Shown here: positions 18,865 to 28,329 of the stretch, one piece after another | How positions within the stretch are numbered: the stretch's first letter is position 1 | Layout: every line of letters starts with the position of its first letter | DNA from: Mycobacterium sp. URHB0044 | GTDB taxonomy: Bacteria; Actinomycetota; Actinomycetes; Mycobacteriales; Mycobacteriaceae | NCBI RefSeq assembly: GCF_000620625.1 | Contig: NZ_JIAW01000004.1 | Span: 157,223 to 221,222, forward strand | DNA length: 64,000 nucleotides | Direction: 5' to 3' | Translations under genes and position numbers: made by a program | The notes under the pieces: model-generated | What the model was told of the DNA's origin: nothing | The model's input: the letters and a program-made list of their open reading frames with translations, nothing else | Databases searched by the model: none

Positions 18865-19257
18865 GTGGCCATGACCAGGCCAAACGCGCAGTCCATGAAA
18901 CCCGCCACGGCGGCGAAGAAGCTGGACGTGTACTTGCCGGCGACGCCTGCGGAGTTCCAGGAGAACGCGATCACCCGCTCCGAACTCGCCGCACTGCAAT
19001 CGGATCCGCCGCAGTGGCTCAAGGACCTCCGCAAGAACGGGCCGCATCCGAAGAACTTGGTGGCGTCCAAGCTGGGCGTCTCGATCGCCGGTCTCGCGCG
19101 CGGCGGCATCACGGAGGCGCTCACCACCGAGCAGATCAACGCGCTGCTCGAGGACAAGCCGGAGTGGCTGGTCGCCGAACGCGAGAGCTACCAAAGCGTG
19201 CTGCGCGAGGAGCGAAGGCTGAAGGCGCTGCACGAGGATAGGGCCCGCGACAATTGA
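18865..19257 (+). CDS. DUF5997 family protein
   Basis: This 130-residue soluble protein shows the DUF5997 pattern: SMKPATAAKKLDVYLPATP, PPQWLKDLRKNGPHPKN, then VASKLGVSIAGLARGGIT and LTTEQINALL. The middle part looks like a helix-turn-helix (VASKLGVSIAGLARGG), which would supply the DNA-binding module missing from the divergent LysR effector-domain protein. That pairing is inference. GTG at 18865 or ATG at 18871 could start it. It converges on nrdE with ten bases between stops. Confidence 0.8.
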   Translation: MAMTRPNAQSMKPATAAKKLDVYLPATPAEFQENAITRSELAALQSDPPQWLKDLRKNGPHPKNLVASKLGVSIAGLARGGITEALTTEQINALLEDKPEWLVAERESYQSVLREERRLKALHEDRARDN

Positions 19258-19267
19258 TTAGCTCAGC

Positions 19268-21436
19268 TCATAACATGCAGCTGACGCAACCCTCCACCTC
19301 AGTGCCCTCCAGCGCCATCTGGCGCAGGCGGATGTAGTACAGCGTCTTGATTCCCTTGCGCCAGGCGTAGATCTGCGCCTTGTTCACGTCGCGCGTGGAG
19401 GCGGTGTCCTTGAAGAACAGCGTCAGGCTCAATCCCTGATCCACGTGCTGGGTGGCCGCGGCGTAGGTGTCGATGATCTTCTCGTAGCCGATCTCGTACG
19501 CGTCCTGGTAGTACTCCAGGTTGTCGTTGGTCAGATACGGCGCCGGGTAGTAGACGCGACCGATCTTGCCTTCCTTGCGGATCTCGATCTTGCTGGCGAC
19601 CGGGTGGATCGAGCTGGTCGAGTGGTTGATGTAGGAGATCGACCCCGTCGGCGGAACGGCCTGCAGGTTCTGGTTGTAGATGCCGTGCGTCTGCACCGAC
19701 TCCTTCAACCGCTGCCAATCCTCTTGCGTGGGAATGCGAATGTCGGCGTTGGCGAACAGTTCTCGCACCCGTTCGGTCTTCGGCTCCCACACCTGCTCGG
19801 TGTACTTGTCGAAGAACTCACCGGACGCGTACTTCGAGCGCTCGAAACCGCCGAAGCGCGTGCCCCGCTCGATCGCGATGCGGTTGCTGGCCCGCAGCGC
19901 GTGATACAGCACCGTGTAGAAGTAAATGTTGGTGAAGTCCACGCCCTCTTCGGAGCCGTAGTGGATGCGCTCCCGTGCCAGATACCCGTGCAGGTTCATC
20001 TGGCCAAGGCCGATCGCGTGAGAGTCGTTGTTGCCCTGCTCGATCGAGGGCACCGACCAGATGTGGGTCTGATCGCTCACGGCGGTCAGCGCGCGGATCG
20101 ACACCTCGATGGTCTGGGCGAAGTCCGGCGAGTCCATCGCCTTGGCGATGTTGAGCGAACCGAGGTTGCACGAGATGTCCTTGCCGACCTTGGCGTAGGT
20201 CAGGTCCTCGTTGAACAACGACGGCGTCGACACCTGGAGGATCTCCGAGCACAGGTTGCTGTGCGTGATCTTGCCCTCGATCGGGTTGGCCCGGTTCACC
20301 GTGTCCTCGTACATGATGTACGGGTAGCCGGACTCGAACTGCAGCTCCGCCAGCGTCTGGAAGAACTCGCGCGCCTTGATCTTCGTCTTGCGGATCCGCG
20401 CGTCGTCGACCATCTCGTAGTACTTCTCGGTGACCGAGATGTCGGCGAACGGCAGCCCGTACACCCGCTCGACGTCGTACGGCGAGAACAGGTACATATC
20501 CTCGTTGCGCTTGGCCAGCTCGAAGGTGATGTCCGGAATCACGACGCCGAGCGAGAGCGTCTTGATGCGGATCTTCTCGTCGGCGTTCTCGCGCTTGGTG
20601 TCGAGGAACCGGTAGATGTCGGGATGGTGGGCGTGCAGATAGACCGCGCCCGCACCCTGCCTGGCACCCAGCTGGTTGGCGTAGGAGAACGAGTCCTCGA
20701 GCAGCTTCATGATCGGGATGACGCCCGAGCTCTGGTTCTCGATGTTCTTGATCGGCGCGCCGTGTTCGCGAATGTTGCTCAGCAGCAACGCGACTCCGCC
20801 GCCGCGCTTGGACAGCTGAAGCGCGGAGTTGATGGAGCGGCCGATGGACTCCATGTTGTCCTCGATGCGCAGCAGGAAGCAGCTGACGGGCTCGCCGCGC
20901 TGCTTCTTGCCCGAGTTGAGGAACGTCGGGGTGGCCGGCTGGAACCGGCCGTCGATGATCTCGTCGACCAGCTTCTCGGCGAGCACGGTGTCACCGGCGG
21001 CGAGCGTCAGCGACACCATCACGACACGGTCCTCGAAGCGCTCGAGGTAGCGCTTGCCGTCGAACGTCTTGAGCGTGTAGGAGGTGTAGTACTTGAACGC
21101 GCCGAGGAACGTCGGGAAACGGAACTTCTTGGCGTACGCGCGGTCCAGCAGGGACTTCACGAAGTTGCGCGAATACTGGTCGAGCACCTCGCGCTCGTAG
21201 TAGTTCTCCTTGACCAGGTAGTCGAGCTTCTCGTCCTGATTGTGGAAGAACACCGTGTTCTGGTTGACGTGCTGCAGGAAGTACTGATTCGCGGCTTCGC
21301 GATCCTTGTCGAACTGAATCTTGCCGTCGGCGTCGTACAGATTCAGCATCGCGTTCAGCGCGTGGTAGTCCGTTTCCCCCGGAAGCGCGTGAGCGCCGGT
21401 GGTTACAGGCTCTGCAGCTGTGACGGTTGGTGGCAC
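19268..21436 (-). CDS. nrdE: Class Ib ribonucleotide reductase, large catalytic subunit NrdE
   Basis: NrdE reduces nucleoside diphosphates to deoxynucleotides using the radical of NrdF and electrons from NrdH. The 722-residue protein shows the active-site cysteine region [20 protein letters not shown], the SNLCSEI segment carrying the radical cysteine region, and the C-terminal redox pair CVSC in EGCVSCML. The short N-terminus lacks the ATP-cone, as expected for class Ib. The GTG at 21436 gives [10 protein letters not shown], matching mycobacterial NrdE; the frame extends further upstream only within nrdI. It overlaps nrdI by 34 bases, so translation is coupled. The gene converges on DUF5997. 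Confidence 0.97.
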   Translation of the reverse strand: MPPTVTAAEPVTTGAHALPGETDYHALNAMLNLYDADGKIQFDKDREAANQYFLQHVNQNTVFFHNQDEKLDYLVKENYYEREVLDQYSRNFVKSLLDRAYAKKFRFPTFLGAFKYYTSYTLKTFDGKRYLERFEDRVVMVSLTLAAGDTVLAEKLVDEIIDGRFQPATPTFLNSGKKQRGEPVSCFLLRIEDNMESIGRSINSALQLSKRGGGVALLLSNIREHGAPIKNIENQSSGVIPIMKLLEDSFSYANQLGARQGAGAVYLHAHHPDIYRFLDTKRENADEKIRIKTLSLGVVIPDITFELAKRNEDMYLFSPYDVERVYGLPFADISVTEKYYEMVDDARIRKTKIKAREFFQTLAELQFESGYPYIMYEDTVNRANPIEGKITHSNLCSEILQVSTPSLFNEDLTYAKVGKDISCNLGSLNIAKAMDSPDFAQTIEVSIRALTAVSDQTHIWSVPSIEQGNNDSHAIGLGQMNLHGYLARERIHYGSEEGVDFTNIYFYTVLYHALRASNRIAIERGTRFGGFERSKYASGEFFDKYTEQVWEPKTERVRELFANADIRIPTQEDWQRLKESVQTHGIYNQNLQAVPPTGSISYINHSTSSIHPVASKIEIRKEGKIGRVYYPAPYLTNDNLEYYQDAYEIGYEKIIDTYAAATQHVDQGLSLTLFFKDTASTRDVNKAQIYAWRKGIKTLYYIRLRQMALEGTEVEGCVSCML

Positions 21437-21849
21437 GTCTGGTCCTTCCAGAAGTCTGCGAGACCCGCGCGGACGGCGTTGACGTCGTCCTCGGTTCCCA
21501 TCAGTTCGAAGCGGTACAGGTAGGGCACGGAGCACTTGCGGGAGACCACGTCACCCGCGTAGCCGAACTCGGCGCCGAAGTTGGTGTTGCCGGCGGCGAT
21601 GACGCCGCGCAACAGCGACCGGTTGTGTTCGTTGTTGAGAAAGGCGATGACCTGCTTGGGGACGTATCCCCCGGCGTCCGGATCGGGGCCGTTGGCATGC
21701 CCGCCGCCGTAAGTCGGCAGGACCAGCACGTACGGCTGGTCGACCTCGATGCGCCCGTGCAGCGGGATCCGGGTGGCGGGCATGCCCAGCTTCTCCACGA
21801 AGCGGTGGGTGTTCTCCGAGACGCTGGAGAAGTAGACGAGATCGCTCAT
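21403..21849 (-). CDS. nrdI: NrdI flavodoxin-like activator of ribonucleotide reductase
   Basis: NrdI is an FMN protein that supplies the oxidant for assembly of the dimanganese-tyrosyl radical in NrdF. The 148-residue sequence begins [19 protein letters not shown], the FMN-phosphate loop, and contains [10 protein letters not shown] and [16 protein letters not shown], the glycine-rich 50s/90s loops of NrdI. The ATG at 21849 has GAGAAGGAGAA upstream. It lies between nrdH (42-base gap) and nrdE (34-base overlap) in the nrdHIE operon. Confidence 0.96.
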   Translation of the reverse strand: MSDLVYFSSVSENTHRFVEKLGMPATRIPLHGRIEVDQPYVLVLPTYGGGHANGPDPDAGGYVPKQVIAFLNNEHNRSLLRGVIAAGNTNFGAEFGYAGDVVSRKCSVPYLYRFELMGTEDDVNAVRAGLADFWKDQTCHQPSQLQSL

Positions 21850-21891
21850 CGCCGTTCTCCTTCTCTCCCGTTCCTACCCGCCGAGTACCCG

Positions 21892-22134
21892 CTAGGCCGT
21901 GACTGCGACCGCGCCGGACAGCGACTTGATCCGGTCCGGCCGGAAGCCCGACCAGTGCTCGTTCCCCGCGACCACGACGGGCGCCTGCAGGTAACCAAGG
22001 GCCATGACGTAGTCACGCGCCTCGGTGTCCAGGCTGATGTCGACCTTCTCGTAGGCGATGCCCTGCTTGTCCAGCGCCTTGTAGGTGGCGTTGCACTGCA
22101 CGCAAGCGGGCTTGGTGTACACGGTGACGGTCAT
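21892..22134 (-). CDS. nrdH: NrdH glutaredoxin-like electron donor
   Basis: NrdH is the dedicated redoxin that reduces the C-terminal disulfide of NrdE and is itself reduced by thioredoxin reductase. The 80-residue sequence MTVTVYTKPACVQC has the redox pair Cys11-Cys14. The WSGFRPDRIK motif near the C-terminus is the hallmark that separates NrdH from true glutaredoxins. It is the first gene of nrdHIE. The ATG at 22134 is chosen because the sequence matches NrdH from that residue; the frame stays open 18 codons further upstream. A long 5' region with an NrdR-type box precedes it. Confidence 0.96.
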   Translation of the reverse strand: MTVTVYTKPACVQCNATYKALDKQGIAYEKVDISLDTEARDYVMALGYLQAPVVVAGNEHWSGFRPDRIKSLSGAVAVTA

Positions 22135-22345
22135 CTGCGGTACGGCTCCTCTGCGGAAACTAAGACGTGAACTTGACGTGACTGGCAACTGATCGGGGTT
22201 CCTGCATTTCCACTATGTTCAGCGGAACCGGGACCCTCGAAATTCCTGCCGACCGAGGCTCCGAATCCGCCGTGTCCTGGACCGGACACCAGCGGATTTG
22301 GAGCTCCGGCCGACCCCCGAACCCGGGGGCCTGTCGGTCAGCAAG

Positions 22346-22393
22346 ACACTACACCTAGTGGCCGACATCCGATACGGATACAAGATGTTCTGA
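22346..22393 (-). promoter_or_regulatory. NrdR-box-like palindrome with weak second box, upstream of nrdHIE
   Basis: The 16-mer ACACTACACCTAGTGG at 22346-22361 matches the same pattern seen twice before nrdF2. A second, degenerate site (ATACAAGATGTTCTGA, 22378-22393) lies exactly 32 bases away, but only one of its half-sites is convincing. The sites are more than 210 bases before nrdH, so the mRNA would have a long leader or a promoter close to the box. The rest of the 434-base gap between nrdH and the cyclase gene shows no further gene. Confidence 0.62.
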
Positions 22394-22568
22394 ACGACAT
22401 TCATGGAATTCCCAGGTCGTAAGCTCCGCACCACCCGACTTTCCGGCGTGTCGCAACACACCGGCGCGGTCGTGTCGCGCCGTATCGACCGGTCTACCAC
22501 CGGACACCGACAAGCCCCCGATTCCTGCCGCCAGACAGCAAAGCCGCGCTCATGGGCTCGCCTGCCCT

Positions 22569-25500
22569 CTATGTCATGGACGACGCGATCGCTTGGTGCC
22601 CTTCCAGCTCGCACGCGTCGGCCATCGCCCGATACTCAGCGGCGAAGCCGCGGTATGCCTGCTCATCGCCGCCGGCCCGCTCAAGCAGGGCTCGCAGGCG
22701 CAGCAGCGGCAGGTCGTGCAGGACATACCCCGGGTCGGTGGGCACCGCGGCCAGACGCTCGATCGCCGCACGCGCCGCGCCCACGTCACCGGGTGCGTTC
22801 CTGACCAGTAGGGCTTCGACGAGCGCCGTGGTGGCGGGCCCGCGCCACAGCATCGCCCCGCAATCGAAGAGTCGGTCGAGTACCGCACCCGACAGCGCGA
22901 CCGCGGTATCGAGATCACCGATCTCGTGGTGCCACCTCGCGAGCTGAATGTCGGCGATCTGCACGATCGACCCATTGCCGCGCCCTTCGACACCATCCCG
23001 ACGGGCGCGGCGAAGATGCTCCAGCCCAGCCTCTTGTTCCGGTCCCCCATGCGCGACCAGGGCGATGCCGCGGGCCAGATGCGCGTGCGACAACGTGAAG
23101 TCGTCGCCGGACTGCTCGGCGATGACCAACGACTCGGCCGTATCGCGAAGCGCTTGACCGTCGGCCTTCACCGCACCGAGCCCGATGTGCGCATATTTGT
23201 GCAGGGTCGCGACGATCTGCGTCAACGGGTCGAGCGCGCGAGCGACCGCGATGGCCTCATCGAGATCCGCCTTCCATCCCGGGCGTCCCAGGGACATGCG
23301 CGCGACCCCCCGCATCGCGATGGAGAGGCAGAACGGGGAGCCGAGGAAGAGGGTTCCCGCGGTCGGATCGCCACCGGTCAGGTCGATGACCCGCTGCGCC
23401 AATCGCCATAACTCCGTGACTTCACCGGTCTCCCATTTCGCCGCCATGGTGGCGGTCAGCACGGCGGACGCCAGCTCGTCGTCGTCGAGTTGCTCGACGA
23501 GCGCGCTCAGTTCGGAGCCGAGTTCGGACGCATCCCGCGCACGATTGTGGAAGGCGAGCGCCATCACCATGCCCGACATCCCTATCGCGACCGATCGCTG
23601 ATCGCCGGCCTCGGCGCACAGTTGGCGCAGTTCTTCGAAACCGGTTTCCGCTGAGCCCAAACCGGCGAGCCAGGCGCTCCCGCACAGCAAGGTGCTCGAC
23701 TGGATCCGCATCCGCATCCGGTCCGGGTCCTCGGGGGGCAACCGATCCGCCACCTGCCGCGCGCGTTGCCAGCTCGTGCGCGCCGCGACGATGTTGCGCA
23801 AGGTGAGCCAGGTCCCCGCCCGCATGTGCCAGTCGAAGGCCGACCGCAGATCCCCTGCCGCCTCGACGTGCATCGCGATCAGGGCGGCGTTCTCGTCCAG
23901 CGACCCCGGTGTTCCCTCGCGCTGCATCGCTGCTGCGAGACGTTGATGTAGCTCCGCGCGGGCGGACCGCAATTGTGATTCGTAGGCGACCGATCGGATC
24001 AGTGGATGCCGAAACGCGTACTCGGCGACGGGGATCGACGTCACCTCGTCGATAAGGTCGGCGTCCAACAACTCGGCGGTGCATACCGGGTCGACCAAGC
24101 TGGTGAGTTGGCCATCGGTGAACCGCGCGCCGATCACGGCAGCCGCGTTCAGCGTGCGCTTGGCGCCGGTGCCGAGCCGGTCGATGCGTGCGCCGATGGT
24201 CGCCTGCAGCGTCGCAGGCACATGGGTATCGGCGGCGTCCCCGCGCTGTACGTACTCCCCGGGCCGGCCCCGAAGAACGCCACGCTCAGCTAGATCGCGG
24301 ACCAACTCCTCGGCGAAGAACGGGTTGCCGCCCGCACGCTCGGCGATCTTCGAGCCGACGACCGCGACCGAAGGGTCTGCACCGAGTAGCTCGCCGATCA
24401 GCGTCGTGGCCTCCGAATCAGCGAGGGGCTCGAGCGCGACACTCTTGGCCGCGCGCTCGGAGAGCTTCCCGTGGTATTCGGGACGATAGGTGACCAGCGC
24501 GAAGGCATGCGTCTCCCGAATGTCGCCGAGGAATTCAGCGATCAGCGACTCGCTGGCCTCGTCGATCCAATGGGCGTCCTCGACGACGTACAGCGCGGGT
24601 GCGGCACGCGCGACGGCGGCAGTCTTCAGCAGTGCCGTCAGTCGACGCCGGCGCGCGTCCGGACCGATCGCGGGAGGTTCGATGTCGGGGTCCCCGATGG
24701 CGAGCAGGTCGTCGAGTAGCAACAGGCTTTCGTGGTCGGCATCGGGCAATTGCGCACGCACCCGCTGACGCGCGAGATGATCGGGCAGATCCGTTACCCC
24801 GGTGACGTCGCGAAACAGCCGTGTCGCGGCGTGGAAGGGGACTTTGCGGGCATGCGCTTCACAGAAGGCGGAGGCGACGAGAGCGCGCTGCCCACTCAGC
24901 GACACGAGTTCGGCAACGAGGCGACTCTTGCCGATGCCCGGTGGGCCCACTATCCCGAACACGGCCCCATTCCCGCGCAGCGCGTCATCCATGGAGTCGC
25001 GTAGCGCATTCACCTCGCGGTCACGGCCGACGAGTGTCGACTGTGCCCGCAGCCGAGACCCCTTCGGCGCCACCGACAACAGACGCCGGGCAGGTACCGG
25101 GTCCGTGACATTCTTGATCCGCACCATCTCGGATTCCGTCATGTCGACGACACCCTCGACGAGGCGGGCGGTCGACGCGCTCAGCATCACTCCCCCTGGC
25201 GGTGCAGCCGACTCCATCCGCTGCGCCATTCCGACGTGGGCCCCGATGGCCGTGTAACTGCCTGGGGCGGAACCCATCTCGCCGGCTATTACCTCTCCCG
25301 AGTTGAGTCCCACCCGAAGTTGCAGCTGGACGGCGTCACGTCGGCACAGTTCGGCGGCGAAGGACTGCACTTGTTGCTGCAGTTCCAGGGCCGCCAGGCA
25401 GCCGCGAATCGCGTGATCTTCCAGAGCGATCGGCGCGCCGAACAGCGCCATGATGCCGTCACCGGTGAAGTCCACCGTGCCGCCGTACCGGGTGACGACG

Positions 25501-25718
25501 GCTCGCGAGCGGGTGAGCAGTTCGCTCATCACCTCGCGTAACCGCTCCGTGCCCAGCACCGAAGCCATGTCCATCGACCGGACCACATCGGCGAACAGGA
25601 CGGTCACCTGCTTGAACTCCGGAGGTTGGGTCGGCGCGGTGATCGCGGATCCGCACGCATCGCAAAACCTGGCACCCTCGCGTGGTTCGGTGCCGCATAT
25701 CGCGCACGCCACGCTCAT
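22569..25718 (-). CDS. Zinc-ribbon/class III cyclase/AAA ATPase/TPR signalling protein
   Basis: The protein (about 1049 residues) has four parts. Residues 5-22 form a zinc ribbon with two CxxC pairs. Residues about 38-215 are a class III nucleotidyl cyclase domain with metal aspartates in LFADVV and FTGDGIMALFG. Residues about 230-560 are an AAA/STAND-type ATPase with Walker A GPPGIGKS and Walker B YVVEDAHW. The C-terminal 450 residues are TPR-like helical repeats. Many mycobacterial cyclases share this order. Here the usual Lys before FTGDG is absent, and the Asn of the VNxAxR motif is Gly (GAHVGMAQR), so cyclase activity may be weak or lost. ATG at 25718 lies two bases after the stop of the glycosyltransferase gene, so the two are coupled. 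Confidence 0.85.
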   Translation of the reverse strand: MSVACAICGTEPREGARFCDACGSAITAPTQPPEFKQVTVLFADVVRSMDMASVLGTERLREVMSELLTRSRAVVTRYGGTVDFTGDGIMALFGAPIALEDHAIRGCLAALELQQQVQSFAAELCRRDAVQLQLRVGLNSGEVIAGEMGSAPGSYTAIGAHVGMAQRMESAAPPGGVMLSASTARLVEGVVDMTESEMVRIKNVTDPVPARRLLSVAPKGSRLRAQSTLVGRDREVNALRDSMDDALRGNGAVFGIVGPPGIGKSRLVAELVSLSGQRALVASAFCEAHARKVPFHAATRLFRDVTGVTDLPDHLARQRVRAQLPDADHESLLLLDDLLAIGDPDIEPPAIGPDARRRRLTALLKTAAVARAAPALYVVEDAHWIDEASESLIAEFLGDIRETHAFALVTYRPEYHGKLSERAAKSVALEPLADSEATTLIGELLGADPSVAVVGSKIAERAGGNPFFAEELVRDLAERGVLRGRPGEYVQRGDAADTHVPATLQATIGARIDRLGTGAKRTLNAAAVIGARFTDGQLTSLVDPVCTAELLDADLIDEVTSIPVAEYAFRHPLIRSVAYESQLRSARAELHQRLAAAMQREGTPGSLDENAALIAMHVEAAGDLRSAFDWHMRAGTWLTLRNIVAARTSWQRARQVADRLPPEDPDRMRMRIQSSTLLCGSAWLAGLGSAETGFEELRQLCAEAGDQRSVAIGMSGMVMALAFHNRARDASELGSELSALVEQLDDDELASAVLTATMAAKWETGEVTELWRLAQRVIDLTGGDPTAGTLFLGSPFCLSIAMRGVARMSLGRPGWKADLDEAIAVARALDPLTQIVATLHKYAHIGLGAVKADGQALRDTAESLVIAEQSGDDFTLSHAHLARGIALVAHGGPEQEAGLEHLRRARRDGVEGRGNGSIVQIADIQLARWHHEIGDLDTAVALSGAVLDRLFDCGAMLWRGPATTALVEALLVRNAPGDVGAARAAIERLAAVPTDPGYVLHDLPLLRLRALLERAGGDEQAYRGFAAEYRAMADACELEGHQAIASSMT

Positions 25719-25720
25719 CG

Positions 25721-26968
25721 TCAAACTTCCGCTGCCGGCCCGAGACGGAGCAGGCGCCGCTCGACGAGATCCGCCCCGCGTGCAACGCCACCTGCTGCCG
25801 CAAACCCCGCCGCTACCCGGCGAGCACCGTCTGCCATCGACGTGGCCTCGGAAATCTTCGACGTGAGCCGGGCTGCAGTGAGCATCTTGCTGGGCAGGCG
25901 GGTACCGCAGCGCGCCACTTCCACCCGCCGCGCCACCTCGAACTGGTCACGGCCGAAGGGAACCACGCATACCGGCACCCCGTGTGTCAGGGCCTTCTGA
26001 GTGACACCCATCCCTCCGTGCGTCACGGCGCACACGGCTCGCTCGAGCACGGATCCATGCGGGACGAATCGCTTCACGGTGGCGTTGTCCGGGACCACGA
26101 GGGCATCCGGGATTCCGCACGGGAACGTGGCGACGACATGAACCGACTCGTCTTGCATGGCTGCCATCACGGTGGCAGGCAGCACCCCGTCGGATTGGCG
26201 TTCGGAGGACGTCGTCACCAAGACGATCGGGCGCTCGATCGCATCGAGCCAGGCATTGCCGCCAGAGTCTGGCGGGTCGAATTCACACGGGCCGATCATC
26301 TGCACGCGGTCATCCCAGTCGGGATGCGGATACTCGAATGGTTCCGCAGTCGCGACGAGCATCAACGGTGCCCGCCTCACCAGGTCTTCAACCGACACAA
26401 GCGATTTCGCACCGACGGCACTGCAGACGCGATTCAGCGGATCCAGCATCGCCTCTTCGAACGTCTTGACGACGAAGGGACGTAGGGCCTCATCGCGGAT
26501 GCGTCCCAGCAGCCCTGGCCACGGTCGAAGGCCCGGGCCGAACGGCGGAACACCCCGCGACTTCAGAATCGGCGGATACGGCCAGAAGGACACCCATGGC
26601 ATCGACGCTGCGTCGACCACCGAGGGCGCGCCCCAGCAGTTGACGTCGATGATCGCCACGTCGGGCTGTACCGAATCGATGGATGCCCGGATGTCGTCGG
26701 CCTCGATGGCCGCGCGCTCGGCGAAGACGCGAAATGCAGCCGCCATGGCCGCACGGGGATTCGCGGCCATCCAGTCCGTCATCGCGACTGCCTCGATGCG
26801 CGGGGCGATGGCCGAGGTCTCGAGACCCAACGCATTGCCGGTGCTCACCCCGCCGGGAAGTGTCCGCAGCACGACGCGGTGGCCCCGTTCCCGCAGTTCC
26901 GCGAGCAGCGCCAGGAGCGGGTAGAGGTTGCCGAAGGCCGGAGAGGTGTACGCCAGGATCGTGGCCAT
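25721..26968 (-). CDS. GT1-family (UGT-like) glycosyltransferase
   Basis: The 415-residue enzyme has the GT-B fold of macrolide/sterol-type glycosyltransferases. The N-terminal acceptor domain opens with MATILAYTSPAFGNLYPLLALL. The C-terminal sugar-nucleotide domain carries AVCAVTHGGMGVTQKALTHG and VPVCVVPFGRDQFEVARR, the PSPG-like nucleotide-sugar motif. It transfers a sugar from a nucleotide sugar to a small or lipid acceptor, unknown here. ATG at 26968 begins the Rossmann strand directly. It is transcribed ahead of, and coupled to, the cyclase/ATPase gene, so the cyclase protein may regulate or depend on it. It is not part of the conserved backbone. Confidence 0.87.
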   Translation of the reverse strand: MATILAYTSPAFGNLYPLLALLAELRERGHRVVLRTLPGGVSTGNALGLETSAIAPRIEAVAMTDWMAANPRAAMAAAFRVFAERAAIEADDIRASIDSVQPDVAIIDVNCWGAPSVVDAASMPWVSFWPYPPILKSRGVPPFGPGLRPWPGLLGRIRDEALRPFVVKTFEEAMLDPLNRVCSAVGAKSLVSVEDLVRRAPLMLVATAEPFEYPHPDWDDRVQMIGPCEFDPPDSGGNAWLDAIERPIVLVTTSSERQSDGVLPATVMAAMQDESVHVVATFPCGIPDALVVPDNATVKRFVPHGSVLERAVCAVTHGGMGVTQKALTHGVPVCVVPFGRDQFEVARRVEVARCGTRLPSKMLTAARLTSKISEATSMADGARRVAAGFAAAGGVARGADLVERRLLRLGPAAEV

Positions 26969-27083
26969 CGGTCCACCAGCCTCTACTCGCAGGCCGAACC
27001 GTCCCCCATCGGCCCTAGAGCTGGCAGCCTATCGGCGCAGCCGCCTCGCCGACGCACATTGGTCGGCGAGGGCTCCGCGTACG

Positions 27084-27626
27084 TCAGGCGATCTCGGCGA
27101 CCAGCTTCTCCACGACCTCGCGCAGGTTCGCGGCCACCTCGGCGTTCTCCCGCGGATGCTTGCCGTCGAACACCGGGGACGGGACCGAGAGCTTGAGATC
27201 CTCGATCACCCGGGTGCCTGCGATGCCGAACGACTTGCGGGTCTCGTCATGCGCCCAGACGCCGCCGTACTGGCCGTGCGCCGCGCCCACCACCGCGACC
27301 GGCTTGTCCTTGAGCGCACCATTGCCGAATGGCCGCGACAGCCAGTCGATGGCGTTCTTCAACACCCCGGGGATGCTGCCGTTGTACTCGGGGGTGACGA
27401 CGAGCGCGGCGTCCGCTTCGGCCGCCGCCTGGCGCAGCGCCCGCACGGGCTCTGCCACGTCGTCGCCGTCGATGTCCTCGTTGTAGAACGGCAGCTCGCC
27501 AAGGCGGTCGAACGCAACGAGCGTCACGCCTGCGGGAGCCGATTCCACGGCCAACTCCGCCAGTTGCCGGTTGATCGATGCTGCCCGCAGGCTGCCCACG
27601 AGTACCAAGACCTTGCTGTCCGACAT
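27084..27626 (-). CDS. NADPH-dependent FMN reductase
   Basis: This 180-residue flavodoxin-fold enzyme reduces FMN, quinones or azo compounds with NADPH. The FMN loop LVGSLRAASINRQLAELA and the signature TPEYNGSIPGVLKNAIDW are clear. It corresponds by position to Rv3054c. The ATG at 27626 has AAAGGAA upstream; the ten-codon extension to 27656 is unlikely. It is divergent from a TetR gene, with an inverted repeat between them, so it is the probable target of that repressor. Confidence 0.9.
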   Translation of the reverse strand: MSDSKVLVLVGSLRAASINRQLAELAVESAPAGVTLVAFDRLGELPFYNEDIDGDDVAEPVRALRQAAAEADAALVVTPEYNGSIPGVLKNAIDWLSRPFGNGALKDKPVAVVGAAHGQYGGVWAHDETRKSFGIAGTRVIEDLKLSVPSPVFDGKHPRENAEVAANLREVVEKLVAEIA

Positions 27627-27675
27627 GTCTTCAAGTTCCTTTCGATGGTCCGTCACGATCCTTGCCGAGTTTAAC

Positions 27676-27689
27676 CGGACTGTGGTCCG
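27676..27689. promoter_or_regulatory. Candidate TetR operator between FMN reductase and TetR genes
   Basis: CGGAC-TGTG-GTCCG is a perfect five-base-pair inverted repeat in the 92-base divergent region. It is 50 bases before the FMN reductase start and 30 bases before the TetR start, suitably placed to control both promoters. TTAA stretches flank it on both sides (27671 and 27691 regions). Confidence 0.6.
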
Positions 27690-27718
27690 ATTAATTCCGG
27701 CTGAGTTAAAGTGCAGGT

Positions 27719-28327
27719 ATGAGCGTCACTGACGGGCTGACCGGGCTGCCGGTCGACGATTCCGCCCCGTCCGAGCGCGGTGACGCCGCCCGCAACCGCG
27801 TCCTGCTGCTCGACGCGGCGCGCCGGCTGATCGCGGACCGTGGTGCGGAGGCCGTGACGATGGACGACGTCGCCGCCGCCGCAGGCGTGGGCAAGGGCAC
27901 CCTGTTCCGCCGGTTCGGCAGCCGCGCCGGCCTGATGCTGGTGCTGCTCGACGAGGACGAGAAGGTCCAACAGCAGGCGTTCATGTTCGGTCCGCCGCCG
28001 CTGGGCCCCGGTGCTCCGCCGCTGGAACGCCTGCTGGCCTACGGCCGGGAACGGTTGCGGTTCGCGTGGAGTCACCGCGCGCTACTCTCCGACGCCGGAC
28101 GCGATCCGCAGACGCGGTTCAACGCCCCGGCCACGCTGCACCGCACCCACGTGCGCATGCTGCTGCAGTCCGCGGGCACCACGGGCGACCTCGACGCGCA
28201 AGTCGACGCGTTGACCGCGTTGCTGGACGCCGACTACGTCGGGCACCAGGTCACCGATCTCGGTCGCAGTCTCGAAACGCAGGGCGATGCATGGGAAAGC
28301 GTGGCCCGCAAGCTTTGTGGGCGGTAA
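27719..28327 (+). CDS. TetR-family regulator
   Basis: The 202-residue protein has a TetR DNA-binding domain at about residues 24-70 (RNRVLLLDAARRLIADRG, then VTMDDVAAAAGVGKGTLFRRF) and a helical ligand domain. By position it corresponds to Rv3055. It is divergent from the FMN reductase gene and followed two bases later by dinB2, so dinB2 may be cotranscribed and under its control. The ligand is unknown. Confidence 0.9.
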   Translation: MSVTDGLTGLPVDDSAPSERGDAARNRVLLLDAARRLIADRGAEAVTMDDVAAAAGVGKGTLFRRFGSRAGLMLVLLDEDEKVQQQAFMFGPPPLGPGAPPLERLLAYGRERLRFAWSHRALLSDAGRDPQTRFNAPATLHRTHVRMLLQSAGTTGDLDAQVDALTALLDADYVGHQVTDLGRSLETQGDAWESVARKLCGR

Positions 28328-28329
28328 CC

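Noticed and set aside
19445..21523. 692-residue open frame on the plus strand
   Set aside because: It is the antisense shadow of nrdE, with Val/Leu/Asp/Arg-rich low complexity and no domain.
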